In this document: positions 24,071-32,423 of the stretch, one piece after another
How positions within the stretch are numbered: position 1 is the first letter of the stretch
Layout: every line of letters begins with the position of its first letter
Program-made: the position numbers and the translations under genes
The notes under the pieces: model-generated
Told to the model about the DNA's origin: nothing
The model's input: the letters and a program-made list of their open reading frames with translations, nothing else
The model's database searches: none
Assembly: GCF_003331145.1 (NCBI RefSeq)
Contig: NZ_QLVE01000002.1
Location: 1-64,000 of the forward strand
From: Exiguobacterium sp. TNDT2
GTDB lineage: Bacteria > Bacillota > Bacilli > Exiguobacteriales > Exiguobacteriaceae
DNA length: 64,000 nucleotides
Direction of reading: 5' to 3'

Positions 24071-25381
24071 TCACTGCCCCAAGGTGGAAGTTGTCTCATC
24101 GGCCGCGCGCTTCAACGCCTCTTCGACCGATACGCCTTGGTATAGGCTCTCCATCGCATTGACGACGCTTTGACGGGACTGCGGGAACGTCGAGATGAGC
24201 GCGCCTTGTGTCGCTGGTGAGGCTGTCGTCTCACTCAATTGATCGACCGTCACTTTCAGTTGCGGGTACTCGGCCCACATCTCTTTGACGATCGGCTCGT
24301 CATACGCCTCCGGATTGATGGCGAAGTAGCCCGTCTCGACGTGCCATTTGGCCTGTGCTTCTTTCGACGCCGCATACTTCATGAACTCCCATGCACCTTG
24401 CTTCGTCTCGTCGGCAATCCCGTCACCCATCCAGAGCGAGGCCCCGCCGATGATGACGCCTTCCCGTTCCGCTTCGTTCGGCACCGGCAAGTACGACGCC
24501 CCGACCTCGAAGTCGGCGTTATCCGCGACGGTGCGAATCCCGGCCGACGAGTCGAGATACATAGCGACTTTCCCTGATTGGAAGGCGGCACGCATGTCGT
24601 CCCAGTTTTGGCCGACGTTCAAGAACGTCTTGTCGTCGTACATCTCTTTGATCAAGTTGAAGGCGTTCTGTCCTTCTTCCCCATCGAATACCGCTTTCGT
24701 CGGCGCACCGCTGCGCCCGTTGTCGTTGTCGACGTATAACCCGCCTTGCGCGGCGACGAGCTGTTCGAAGAACCAACCGTAGTTGAGCATCGTGAAGCCG
24801 GTCTGGCCGTCGGTCGTCAGTGCCTTCGCCGCCTGCTTCAGCTCGTCATATGTGCGCGGCGCTTTCTCCGGGTCGAGTCCCGCTTGTTCGAACGCATCCT
24901 TGTTGTAGATGAGCACCGGTGTCGACGAGTTGAACGGCATCGAGTACTGCTTGCCGTCGACTTGATAATAGCTCAAGATGTTCTCTTCCCAAACGCCCGT
25001 ATCGAAGTCTTCTTTGTCGATGAACTCTTGGACCGGCGTGATTTTGTTCGAGTCGATCATATATTTCGTGCCGACCTCGAACGTCTGCATGATGGCCGGT
25101 GCATCTGTCGAACCGGCGACGGCGTTGAACTTCGTGAGCGCCTCTTCATACGTACCTTGGAACACCGGTTTCACTTCATACTCTTCTTGCGACTCGTTGA
25201 AGGCGTCGACTTGGTTGTTGAGCGCGGTCTCTAAGTCCCCGCTCATCGCGTGCCAAAACACGACTTCCGTCTTCCCGTCCTCCGTCGCCGAAGCGGCCGG
25301 CTCCGCCTCTTCGCTACCACATGCCCCGAGCAACAATACCGAACTGGCCAACCCTGCGAATAACGCTTTCTTTTTCATCAT
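24071..25381 (-). CDS. ugpB: Glycerol-3-phosphate ABC transporter binding lipoprotein (UgpB type)
   Basis: The 436-residue protein has a lipoprotein signal (MMKKKALFAGLASSVLLLGAC, lipobox LGAC) and the UgpB/family-1 binding-protein fold: EVVFWHAMSGDLETALNNQV, PFNSSTPVLIYNKDAFEQAGLD, and IIGGASLWM. WHAM near the N-terminus is the UgpB hallmark. It follows both permease genes and precedes the phosphodiesterase. It captures glycerol-3-phosphate or glycerophosphodiesters outside the membrane. Confidence 0.9.
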   Translation of the reverse strand: MMKKKALFAGLASSVLLLGACGSEEAEPAASATEDGKTEVVFWHAMSGDLETALNNQVDAFNESQEEYEVKPVFQGTYEEALTKFNAVAGSTDAPAIMQTFEVGTKYMIDSNKITPVQEFIDKEDFDTGVWEENILSYYQVDGKQYSMPFNSSTPVLIYNKDAFEQAGLDPEKAPRTYDELKQAAKALTTDGQTGFTMLNYGWFFEQLVAAQGGLYVDNDNGRSGAPTKAVFDGEEGQNAFNLIKEMYDDKTFLNVGQNWDDMRAAFQSGKVAMYLDSSAGIRTVADNADFEVGASYLPVPNEAEREGVIIGGASLWMGDGIADETKQGAWEFMKYAASKEAQAKWHVETGYFAINPEAYDEPIVKEMWAEYPQLKVTVDQLSETTASPATQGALISTFPQSRQSVVNAMESLYQGVSVEEALKRAADETTSTLGQ

Positions 25382-25393
25382 ATATTCCCCCTA

Positions 25394-26203
25394 TTATTTG
25401 ACCGCACCTTGTGTCAAACCTTCTTGTAACTGCTTTTGTCCTGCGAATAACAACATCAGCGTCGGGATGATAATCAAGATGACCGCCGCCATGACGACGC
25501 CCCAATCCGAGGCGACCTCGTTCGACTGCATCTGTTTAATCCCGATTTGCACCGTGCGTGCCTGCTCCGTGTTTGTCACGAGGAGCGGCCATAAGTACAT
25601 GTTCCATGTCGTCAAGAAGCTATATACCGACAACGTGACGAGCGGTGTCTTCGAGACCGGCAAGACGACGTTCCAAAAGAAACGGAAACGGCTGATGCCG
25701 GCGATTTGTGATGCCTCGTACATCTCGTACGGAATCGTCTTGAACTGTTGCCGGAGCAGGAACGTCCCGAACGCGAGCGCGAAGAATGGCACCGACAGCC
25801 CCCACACCGAGTTGAGCCAGCCGAGCGACTGGATCGTCAAGAAGTTCGGTACCATCGTCGCTTCCCATGGCACCATCATCGTCGCGAGGAAGAGCATGAA
25901 GATGAGCCCTTTTCCTTTGAAGTCGATGAAGACGAACGCGAAGGCGGCAAGACTCGACAAGACGACTTGGCCGACCATGACGAGGAGTGCGACGACGAGA
26001 CTGTTCCATAAGTACGTCATGAGCGGGATTCGTTCGAACGCGGCGACATAGTTGTCGAATGTGACGTCGCGCGGGATGAGGTTCCCTTTCAACACTTCGC
26101 TCCCGTCCATCAGGCTGATCGAGAACGCGTAGGCAATCGGGGACAGCATGACGACGGCGCTCAAGACGAGGAGCGTATACGTGACTACTTTCCGGAGCGT
26201 CAT
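25394..26203 (-). CDS. ugpE: Glycerol-3-phosphate ABC permease (UgpE type)
   Basis: The ATG at 26203 overlaps the upstream permease stop by ATGA; an earlier in-frame ATG at 26245 lies in that gene. The 269-residue protein has six predicted helices and the EAA loop YEASQIAGISRFRFFWNVVLP. It pairs with UgpA to form the channel. Order in the operon: glpP, ugpC, ugpA, ugpE, ugpB, phosphodiesterase. Confidence 0.9.
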   Translation of the reverse strand: MTLRKVVTYTLLVLSAVVMLSPIAYAFSISLMDGSEVLKGNLIPRDVTFDNYVAAFERIPLMTYLWNSLVVALLVMVGQVVLSSLAAFAFVFIDFKGKGLIFMLFLATMMVPWEATMVPNFLTIQSLGWLNSVWGLSVPFFALAFGTFLLRQQFKTIPYEMYEASQIAGISRFRFFWNVVLPVSKTPLVTLSVYSFLTTWNMYLWPLLVTNTEQARTVQIGIKQMQSNEVASDWGVVMAAVILIIIPTLMLLFAGQKQLQEGLTQGAVK

Positions 26204-27105
26204 TGGTAATGCACCTTCCTTTCGACGAGCTTGAACTGGAGCCACGTCAACAGGAGGACCGTCAAGAACAAGAGCACGGCCTGCGCACTCGCCCCGCCGA
26301 CGTTATAGTTGATGAACGCGTCCTTATAGATGGCGTAGACGATGACGTTCGTCGAGTTCGTCGGTCCGCCTTTCGTGAGCAAATCGATTTGTCCGAACGT
26401 CTGGAACGCATTGATGAGCGAGATGATGCCGACGAAGAAGAGCGTCGGGGACAGCATCGGGATCGTGATGGCCCGGAGCTGGGTCCAATATCCGGTTCCG
26501 GCGATGTCCGCACTCTCATACAATGTCCGGTCGATGTTTTGCAGCCCGCCGAGGAGAATCAAGAACGTGAAGCCGATATTCATCCAGACGGTCGCGAGCG
26601 ACACGGATAAGAGCGCGTACTGCGGGTCAAGGAGCCACTGCACCCCGCTTGCCCCAACCGCTTCCAAGAAGCGATTGAAGATACCGATGGACGGGTTGTA
26701 CATGAACATCCAAATGACCGACGAGGCTGCGACGCTCATCCCCATCGTCGCCGAGAATGCCGTCCGGAAGATGCCAATCCCGCGCAGCTTCTCGTTGGCG
26801 AGGAGCGCGAGCCCGAGCGCGATGATGATTGTGAGCGGGACGGTCAACAGAACGAAGCCGACCGTCGCCTGGATGCTCTGCCAAAACGAGGCGCTCGTGA
26901 ACAGTTTGGCGTAATGCTCGCCGCCGACGTAATTGAGCGGCGTCCCTTGTGTGTCCGTTTGAAAGAAACTCAAGTAAATCGTCCGGAACAACGGATAGAC
27001 GAGAAAGATCCCAAATAACGCGATCGACGGGGACAAGTAGAGGAGTCCGCTCGACGCGTCTGATAATCGGGTCCGGACGCGTTGTCTCGGAAGGGCGACC
27101 GTCAT
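26200..27105 (-). CDS. ugpA: Glycerol-3-phosphate ABC permease (UgpA type)
   Basis: GGAGG lies 7 nt before the ATG at 27105, which overlaps the ATPase stop. The 301-residue permease has six helices, an N-terminal SPSIALFGIFLVYPLFRTIYLS segment typical of MalF/UgpA, and EAA loop YESADIAGTGYWTQLRAITIP. Gene order and the UgpB-type partner support glycerol-3-phosphate transport. Confidence 0.9.
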   Translation of the reverse strand: MTVALPRQRVRTRLSDASSGLLYLSPSIALFGIFLVYPLFRTIYLSFFQTDTQGTPLNYVGGEHYAKLFTSASFWQSIQATVGFVLLTVPLTIIIALGLALLANEKLRGIGIFRTAFSATMGMSVAASSVIWMFMYNPSIGIFNRFLEAVGASGVQWLLDPQYALLSVSLATVWMNIGFTFLILLGGLQNIDRTLYESADIAGTGYWTQLRAITIPMLSPTLFFVGIISLINAFQTFGQIDLLTKGGPTNSTNVIVYAIYKDAFINYNVGGASAQAVLLFLTVLLLTWLQFKLVERKVHYQ

Positions 27106-28193
27106 TGGAACACCTCCAACGCCTCGAACAGTTTCGGTTGCCGCGGTTCGATGCGATTCCCCGTCGCGTCAAACAGTGACATCTGTTTCGGGTCGACGTA
27201 ACAGGCAATCTTCTCCCCAATCGCGAGCGGCCATTGTCCGGGCCATTTGGCGAGCCACTCGACGCCGCCCATGTCAAAGGCGAGAATCGTCTCCGTGCCG
27301 AGCACTTCGATATTTTTCAGTTCGGCGTAGAACGTGATCTCGTCTTTCGCCGGCGTGATTTGTTCCGGCCGGATGCCGAGCGTCGCCGTATCTTCTCGCG
27401 TCAGCGTGTTCGGGTGGAATAGACGCCCGTCCGAGGCGACCCAGCCCTTGTCACTCCGTTGCACCGACGTCAAATTCATCGGCGGTGACCCGATGAACGA
27501 GGCGACGAACGTGTTCGCCGGCTTATTGTACAAATCGAGCGGTTGACCGACTTGTTGGACCTGGCCATCGTTCAACAGCATCATCCGGTCGGCCATCGTC
27601 ATCGCCTCGACTTGGTCGTGCGTGACGTAAATCATCGTCAGTTTGAGCTTGCGTTGCAGCTGCCGGATCTCCGAGCGCATCTTGGCCCGAAGTTTCGCGT
27701 CCAAGTTCGAGAGCGGCTCGTCCATGAGGCAAATCGGCGACTCGGTCACGATGGCCCGGGCCAGTGCGACCCGTTGCCGTTGCCCGCCCGACAGTTCGCG
27801 CGGCTTCCGCTTCAAATAGTCGGTCAGTCCGAGCGTATCGGCCGCTTCCAAGCAACGTTCACGCTGCTCGAGCTTCGTCAGTCCTTTCGTATGTAACCCG
27901 AACGTGATGTTTTTCTCGACGGTCATGTGCGGATAGAGCGCATAGTTTTGGAATACCATCGATAGTTGCCGCTCGCTCGGTTTCAGTTCGTTCGCGGCGA
28001 CGCCGTCGATGCGGAGCGTCCCGCTCGTGATCGATTCGAGCCCGGCGATCATCCGGAGCATCGTGCTCTTGCCACAGCCCGACGGTCCGACGAGGGCGAA
28101 GAACTCACCCGCCTCGATCGTCACGTCGATGCCACGGATGACTTCCGTCTCGTCGTATGACTTTTTGATGTTCTGCAGTTGAATCGATTTCAT
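27102..28193 (-). CDS. ugpC: ABC transporter ATPase (UgpC/MsmX type)
   Basis: AAGGAGG sets the start at ATG 28193, overlapping the glpP stop. The 363-residue ATPase has Walker A GPSGCGKST, signature LSGGQRQRVALARAI, Walker B CLMDEPLSNLDAK and a C-terminal regulatory OB-fold domain (TLGIRPEQI). This class often serves several sugar importers; the 17713 operon has no ATPase and could share this one, an inference. Expression is tied to glpP by overlap. Confidence 0.92.
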   Translation of the reverse strand: MKSIQLQNIKKSYDETEVIRGIDVTIEAGEFFALVGPSGCGKSTMLRMIAGLESITSGTLRIDGVAANELKPSERQLSMVFQNYALYPHMTVEKNITFGLHTKGLTKLEQRERCLEAADTLGLTDYLKRKPRELSGGQRQRVALARAIVTESPICLMDEPLSNLDAKLRAKMRSEIRQLQRKLKLTMIYVTHDQVEAMTMADRMMLLNDGQVQQVGQPLDLYNKPANTFVASFIGSPPMNLTSVQRSDKGWVASDGRLFHPNTLTREDTATLGIRPEQITPAKDEITFYAELKNIEVLGTETILAFDMGGVEWLAKWPGQWPLAIGEKIACYVDPKQMSLFDATGNRIEPRQPKLFEALEVFQ

Positions 28194-28777
28194 ATGATGT
28201 CCTCCTTCATTCCTTGCGACGCCCAAAGCCGCTCGTCCCCGGTCGAGACGGCGAACGCCCCGTGGGACAGGGCTTCATGCACGTGAATCGGTTTCCGGAT
28301 CATCCCGCCTGTCACAATCGGCAACGAGACGTGTTCCGCGACGTGCTCGATGACATTCGGGATGAGACCCGGCATCAGTTCGAGCGCGTCCGGCTGTTGG
28401 TCTTTCGCCATCTTGATGCCTGAGGTGATGGCGTCCGAGTCGACGAGGAACAGGCGCTGCACCGTCATCAGGCCGGCCCGTTTGGCGTGTTGGATGACAG
28501 ACGCCTTCGTCGTCACAATCCCGTCGGCGCCGACCCGTTTCGCCAAATAGTCGATGCCGTCCCGGTCGAGGCTGATGCCGTTGATGCGTTCGGCGTGCAG
28601 GAACACGGTCCGATTCTCACGCTTCAAATGGGCGACGTAGCGGTCGAGCGTGCTGAGCGTCCCCATCATGAGGAACGTCGTCGTCACGTCCGACTGCAGG
28701 AACTTCTCGAGTTGTTTCGGTGATTTGATGGAGGCGATCATTTTCTCTTGTCCGATCGTGCGAAGTGTTTCATGCAC
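28190..28777 (-). CDS. glpP: GlpP-type antiterminator
   Basis: An ATG at 28786 touches the GGGAAGG ribosome site with no spacing, so the in-frame GTG at 28777 (9 nt away) is the likelier start, giving 195 residues, close to Bacillus GlpP (about 190). Motifs: IASIKSPKQLEKFLQSD, HAERINGISLDRDGIDYL, PDALELMPGLIPNVI and VTGGMIRKP, which build the glycerol-3-phosphate-binding barrel. GlpP binds leader mRNA and prevents termination when glycerol-3-phosphate is present. A terminator sits in its own leader (28797-28849), so it probably controls this whole operon including itself. Confidence 0.9.
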   Translation of the reverse strand: MHETLRTIGQEKMIASIKSPKQLEKFLQSDVTTTFLMMGTLSTLDRYVAHLKRENRTVFLHAERINGISLDRDGIDYLAKRVGADGIVTTKASVIQHAKRAGLMTVQRLFLVDSDAITSGIKMAKDQQPDALELMPGLIPNVIEHVAEHVSLPIVTGGMIRKPIHVHEALSHGAFAVSTGDERLWASQGMKEDII

Positions 28778-28796
28778 TTGAATCATCCTTCCCTAG

Positions 28797-28849
28797 AAAA
28801 AAGGACCAACAGAAACAGGACGTCATCGACGTACGGGCTTCTGTTGGTC
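28797..28849 (-). terminator. Leader terminator of the glpP-ugp operon (probable GlpP target)
   Basis: On the minus strand GACCAACAGAA (28849-28839) pairs with TTCTGTTGGTC (28814-28804), with a smaller inner stem (ACGTC/GACGT), and is followed by CTTTTTT, immediately before the glpP ribosome site. No open frame precedes it, so it is a transcription attenuator and not the end of a gene. GlpP-controlled leaders in Bacillus have the same plan. Confidence 0.75.
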
Positions 28850-29029
28850 TCTCGAATGTTCTACCAGTTGCTATTCACTTGGCATGAGGGGTCTCACAAG
28901 TCATATCGTAACGGATGAATGTAAAGTGGTCGTGAAGGACGTGCAAAAAAGCGTAAACCTTTCATGAATGAGATTTACAAACCATTTAACCGAAACCCAC
29001 TAACATCCATGCCGATAGATCGAACACGT

Positions 29030-29035
29030 TATAAT
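29030..29035 (+). promoter_or_regulatory. Possible promoter of the 29093 gene
   Basis: A perfect TATAAT lies 58 nt before the start codon. The expected -35 position (CCATGC) is poor. The rest of the 28850-29092 interval also holds the upstream region of the divergent glpP operon; no gene was seen in it. Confidence 0.4.
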
Positions 29036-29092
29036 ACTGAAGAGCGGTAATCGAACACAGTCTTCACTTGATAATGAAAAGGAGTAGTCGAA

Positions 29093-29767
29093 ATGAATAA
29101 AATCCAACTAACCGAACATGGATGGACTCGTCAAAACATATGGGAAGGTTGCATCCTCGCCTCAATCGCCCATGCCATTTTTATTGCGAATGCTCCTGAT
29201 TTTGCTTACGAACATTCATGGGATGGTGACAACTACAGTACCAATGATGGCCAAGGGAGCAGAGGGACGCTGACATTTGGTCAAGAGTTTTATGTCGCAG
29301 GTTTCCGAAATGAACGTTTTGCTTTAAATCCAGTAGAGGCAAAACAATACTTCATCGAAGCTCCGGACCTAGTACAAGAAATGGCTGAACAAGAAACGCT
29401 TCAATACTTGTTAGATGAAGTGGATGGAGAGGTTCGTCCGGTCGTCACGACCGTCTTATGGGAAAGTGACGAGCGCGTTTTTTCGAGTCATCCTTATGAC
29501 ATCATGATGGAACGAGGGGCAGATCTTTTAGAGGTACAGGCATCTGGGTATGAATCAGCTCTTGAATATTGGGAAGAGTATTACGAACTCACAGAAGAAC
29601 AGCTAGCATTGGTGGAAAAACTATATCTTTTAAAGTTGAAAGATCCTATTAGACGTATTCTTTTAACGGAAGCGGACATTCAATCCATTAACGCGAATGA
29701 CGTTGAAGGAATTGAAGAAAGTAAATGTTCTTTTTCTGAAATCGGAATCGAATGGCCGAGTACATGA
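29093..29767 (+). CDS. Hypothetical acidic protein, 224 aa
   Basis: AAAGGAG precedes the ATG at 29093 by 8 nt. The 224-residue cytosolic protein has no signal peptide or membrane segment, is acidic and rich in Glu and Tyr in its second half (EYWEEYYELTEEQLALVEKL), and has a GDNYSTNDGQGSRGTLTF stretch near residue 50. Codon use is more AT-rich than its neighbours, which hints at transfer. I do not recognise a family; single acidic cytosolic proteins of this size are sometimes immunity proteins, but no toxin gene is adjacent, so this stays speculation. It ends at a shared terminator. Confidence 0.65.
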   Translation: MNKIQLTEHGWTRQNIWEGCILASIAHAIFIANAPDFAYEHSWDGDNYSTNDGQGSRGTLTFGQEFYVAGFRNERFALNPVEAKQYFIEAPDLVQEMAEQETLQYLLDEVDGEVRPVVTTVLWESDERVFSSHPYDIMMERGADLLEVQASGYESALEYWEEYYELTEEQLALVEKLYLLKLKDPIRRILLTEADIQSINANDVEGIEESKCSFSEIGIEWPST

Positions 29768-29796
29768 TGATTCGATGAACAAAAGTTCTTATAAAA

Positions 29797-29827
29797 ACGT
29801 GATCCTGGAAGTTTGCCAGGCTCACGT
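29797..29827. terminator. Bidirectional terminator
   Basis: ACGTGATCCTGG (29797-29808) pairs with CCAGGCTCACGT (29816-29827), with one mismatch. The A run on the left makes it a good terminator for the minus-strand photolyase and a weaker one for the plus strand. Confidence 0.75.
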
Positions 29828-29853
29828 CATTTGTTTTGATCACTTCGTCGCAA

Positions 29854-31332
29854 TCACATATCTTTTAGCGTCTGTCTCGCCTTCGCCAAGATGTCGGCTT
29901 TGACGGCATCGTCCCGCCCTTTCCAGTTTCGAACCATCATCTTCATGCGCTGGTTCTTTTCGAACCGCTCCTCGTGTTTGTCGATGAAGTGCCAATAGAG
30001 CGCGTTGAACGGACAGGCGTCGTCTTCGGTCGTGTGTTTCGGGTTATACTTGCAGCCTTTGCAGTAGTCGCTCATCTTGTCGATATACTTCCCCGAGGCG
30101 ATATACGGCTTCGTCGCCAATCTCCCGCCATCGGCATGGAGCGCCATCCCGAGCACGTTCGGCAACACGACCCAGTCGTAGGCATCGATATACATCTCAT
30201 TGAACCAGTCACTCGTCTGTTGCGGCGACACCTCGAACAGCGTCGCGAAGTTCCCGAGCACCATGAGCCGCTGGATGTGGTGGTTGTGCGCCCGCTCGAT
30301 GACCGGCTTCACACTCTGGTGGATGCAATGCATGTCCGTCTCGGCGTCCCAGAAGTAGTCCGGCAAGTCGCGCTCATGTTTGAACGTGTTGACCGATTCA
30401 TAACCCGGCATCGACGCCACATAGACGGCGCGCATATATTCGCGCCAGCCGAGGAGTTGACGGACGAATCCTTCGACCGAGGCGAGTGGCGCATCCGACG
30501 CCACCGCCGCCTGGACGACCTCGTCCGGTGTCAGGAGCCCGATGTTGACGGCAGGGGACAACAGGCTATGTGACATCTCTTGATTGTCCGACAGCATCGC
30601 GTCCTGATACGGACCGAACGTCTCGAGACGTGCTTCGACGAAACGAGCGAGCGCCCGTTGTGCCTCACTTCGCATCACCGGCCAGACGAACGGAGTGATG
30701 TCTCCGGGGTGGTCGGCGAAGCCCGTCTCGACTTTTTGGATGACCTCTTTCGTGATCGCGTCCGGTCGAAAATGGATTGGTGGCGGGAACGTGAGTCCTG
30801 CTTTCGGCGGCTGGCGGTTGTCTGCATCGAACGACCACTTGCCACCCCGTGGCTTCCCGTCCTCGAGCAACACATCGAACCGTTTCCGCATCTGGCGATA
30901 GAAGCGGTCCATCCGCCACGGCGTGCTGCCGATTGTGTCGACGGCTTCCTTCTTCGTTAAATAGAAGAGCGGCACGTCCGTATGTTCGACGAGCTTGTAC
31001 TGCTGACCGAACTGTTGCAACTTCTTCTCCATCGCGGCATCGGTGACGGCCGTGTAATGGACCTCTTCCGGTTCATACCGTTGGAAGTGGTCGTCCCATG
31101 CGTCCTGGAACGAGTCGGACTCATGATAGTCGACGGTATAGCCCTTTTCCCTTAGCTCCTCAGCGAAGTGACGCATCGCCGAGAAGATGAGGACGAGTTT
31201 CTGTTTATGGTACGGCCGCCATGTCGCCCGTGATGTCGCCTCGATCATGACGATGACGTCATCCTCCTCGATGTGATTGAACAGCTCGAGCTCATGCGAC
31301 AGTTGATTGCCGAAGATCCAAAAGGAACGCAT
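29854..31332 (-). CDS. Iron-sulfur bacterial cryptochrome/photolyase (PhrB-like, 6-4 photolyase family)
   Basis: The 492-residue protein has the FeS-BCP layout: N-terminal Rossmann antenna domain starting RSFWIFGNQLSHE, then an all-helical FAD domain. Four Cys expected for the 4Fe-4S cluster are present: C336 (DMHCIHQ), C424 and C427 (YCKGCKYNPK) and C440 (DACPF). The FAD-domain motifs FVRQLLGWREYMRAVY and HNHHIQRLMVLGNFATL are intact; the paired His fit the 6-4 photoproduct repair site. It repairs UV-made 6-4 lesions using light. Single gene, fitting a sun-exposed lifestyle. Confidence 0.92.
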   Translation of the reverse strand: MRSFWIFGNQLSHELELFNHIEEDDVIVMIEATSRATWRPYHKQKLVLIFSAMRHFAEELREKGYTVDYHESDSFQDAWDDHFQRYEPEEVHYTAVTDAAMEKKLQQFGQQYKLVEHTDVPLFYLTKKEAVDTIGSTPWRMDRFYRQMRKRFDVLLEDGKPRGGKWSFDADNRQPPKAGLTFPPPIHFRPDAITKEVIQKVETGFADHPGDITPFVWPVMRSEAQRALARFVEARLETFGPYQDAMLSDNQEMSHSLLSPAVNIGLLTPDEVVQAAVASDAPLASVEGFVRQLLGWREYMRAVYVASMPGYESVNTFKHERDLPDYFWDAETDMHCIHQSVKPVIERAHNHHIQRLMVLGNFATLFEVSPQQTSDWFNEMYIDAYDWVVLPNVLGMALHADGGRLATKPYIASGKYIDKMSDYCKGCKYNPKHTTEDDACPFNALYWHFIDKHEERFEKNQRMKMMVRNWKGRDDAVKADILAKARQTLKDM

Positions 31333-31406
31333 CGATTCAACTCCCCTCCCAAAATGGTTATGCTACACTCAATCTACCTCGACTTTATTTGGAAAGGAAT
31401 GGTTCG

Positions 31407-32091
31407 ATGCGCTTCACGCGTCTCCAAACATGGATTGACAGTCAATACGAGAATCCACGCGGCATCGTCGGCACGTATATCGGTGAGAAGATGGTCAGGC
31501 AACACCGGGTCGAAGTCGATTGGACGATTGAGCAACTTCATATTCAGCCCGATAATCGCGTTCTCGACCTCGGTTGCGGGGCCGGCGACGCACTGGCGCA
31601 GATGCTACGTGGCTATAATCACGTGCATGTGACCGGACTCGATCGTTCCCCGACCATCGTCCGCTCGGCGCTTCGACGAAATCGAATGGACGTGCAAGCT
31701 GGGCGAGCCGAAGTCGTCGAAGGCGACCTCAGGACGCTCCCGTTTCCGGACGCGCGGTTTGACCGCGTCTTCAGCATCCACACACTCTACTTTTGGGAAG
31801 ACGTGCCTGCGGTTCTTGCCGAGATTGATCGCGTTCTCGTTCCGGGCGGGTCATTCGTTATCACTTACTGCGACGGGAAAAGTGACGTGGGATGGCATCG
31901 CGTCCATCGTGCGGGAACAGTTCATCCCCGCCGTTTTCGCGCTCGACCTGACCGACGTTCTCGAGACACGAGGTTCTGACTCGCGTGATAATCATACGGT
32001 CGCGGTGTCCGGACGAAAGCCCGTCAAACGTCAACCTCGACCCTTCCGTGTGACGGCCACGCCGCCGAACCCGCTGATGATGGCGATATAA
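31407..32091 (+). pseudogene. Class I SAM methyltransferase with a frameshift
   Basis: AAAGGA (31393-31398) selects the ATG at 31407. The frame encodes a class I methyltransferase: motif I VLDLGCGAGDALAQM, GLDRSPTIV, and PFPDARFDRVFSIHTLYFW. At about 31870-31882, in GACGGGAAAAGTG, the frame breaks: the first frame runs on as Arg-rich nonsense to 31979, while the +1 frame continues sensibly as VTWDGIASIVREQFIPAVF and LETRGSDSRDNHTVAV. One extra A or G explains it. The continued frame ends at 32091 inside the opposing lipoprotein gene. Inactive unless the sequence is in error. Confidence 0.75.
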
Positions 32092-32312
32092 AAGCCCAAA
32101 TCGTAGAACCAACCGGTGTTGTTCACTTCATAGATGCGATACGTGTCATTGAACAATCCTAAAACGAGTGACACTGGTGCGATCCAACCATGCCAGACGC
32201 CCCAAAAGAATCCAGCCGGGTCGGTCGTGTACGTCCCGTCGCCCGGCACACAGCCGCCGAGGACGACAATCAAACTGAGCATGATGGCCAATAATCCGAT
32301 TCGTTTCATCAT
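32031..32312 (-). CDS. Small lipoprotein-like membrane protein, 93 aa
   Basis: GGAGGG precedes tandem ATGs at 32312 and 32309. The signal ends with lipobox LGGC, followed by PGDGTYTTDPAGFFWGVWHGWIAP, then two hydrophobic stretches. The GFFWGxWHGWIAPxSL pattern is one I have seen as a conserved uncharacterised membrane family, without a known role. Its 3' end overlaps the tail of the frameshifted methyltransferase frame on the other strand, so that tail is probably beyond the original gene end. Confidence 0.7.
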   Translation of the reverse strand: MMKRIGLLAIMLSLIVVLGGCVPGDGTYTTDPAGFFWGVWHGWIAPVSLVLGLFNDTYRIYEVNNTGWFYDLGFYIAIISGFGGVAVTRKGRG

Positions 32313-32383
32313 AAATCCCTCCTGCTATGAGTATTCCCGGTTTTGCAGAATTCAGTACGGGCCAACATGCGTCAAAAGAATGA

Positions 32384-32420
32384 AAACAAGCAGCGACTCA
32401 TTATGAGCCGCTGCTTGTTT
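32384..32420 (-). terminator. Terminator of the C45-type hydrolase gene
   Basis: AAACAAGCAGC (32384-32394) pairs with GCTGCTTGTTT (32410-32420), with additional inner pairing CTCAT/ATGAG. On the minus strand the stem is followed by TTTT. Confidence 0.8.
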
Positions 32421-32423
32421 GTG

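Noticed and set aside
28880-28990. PhoP-type TTTACA direct repeats before glpP
   Set aside because: Only isolated TTTAC-like hexamers occur, without the regular spacing of a Pho box.
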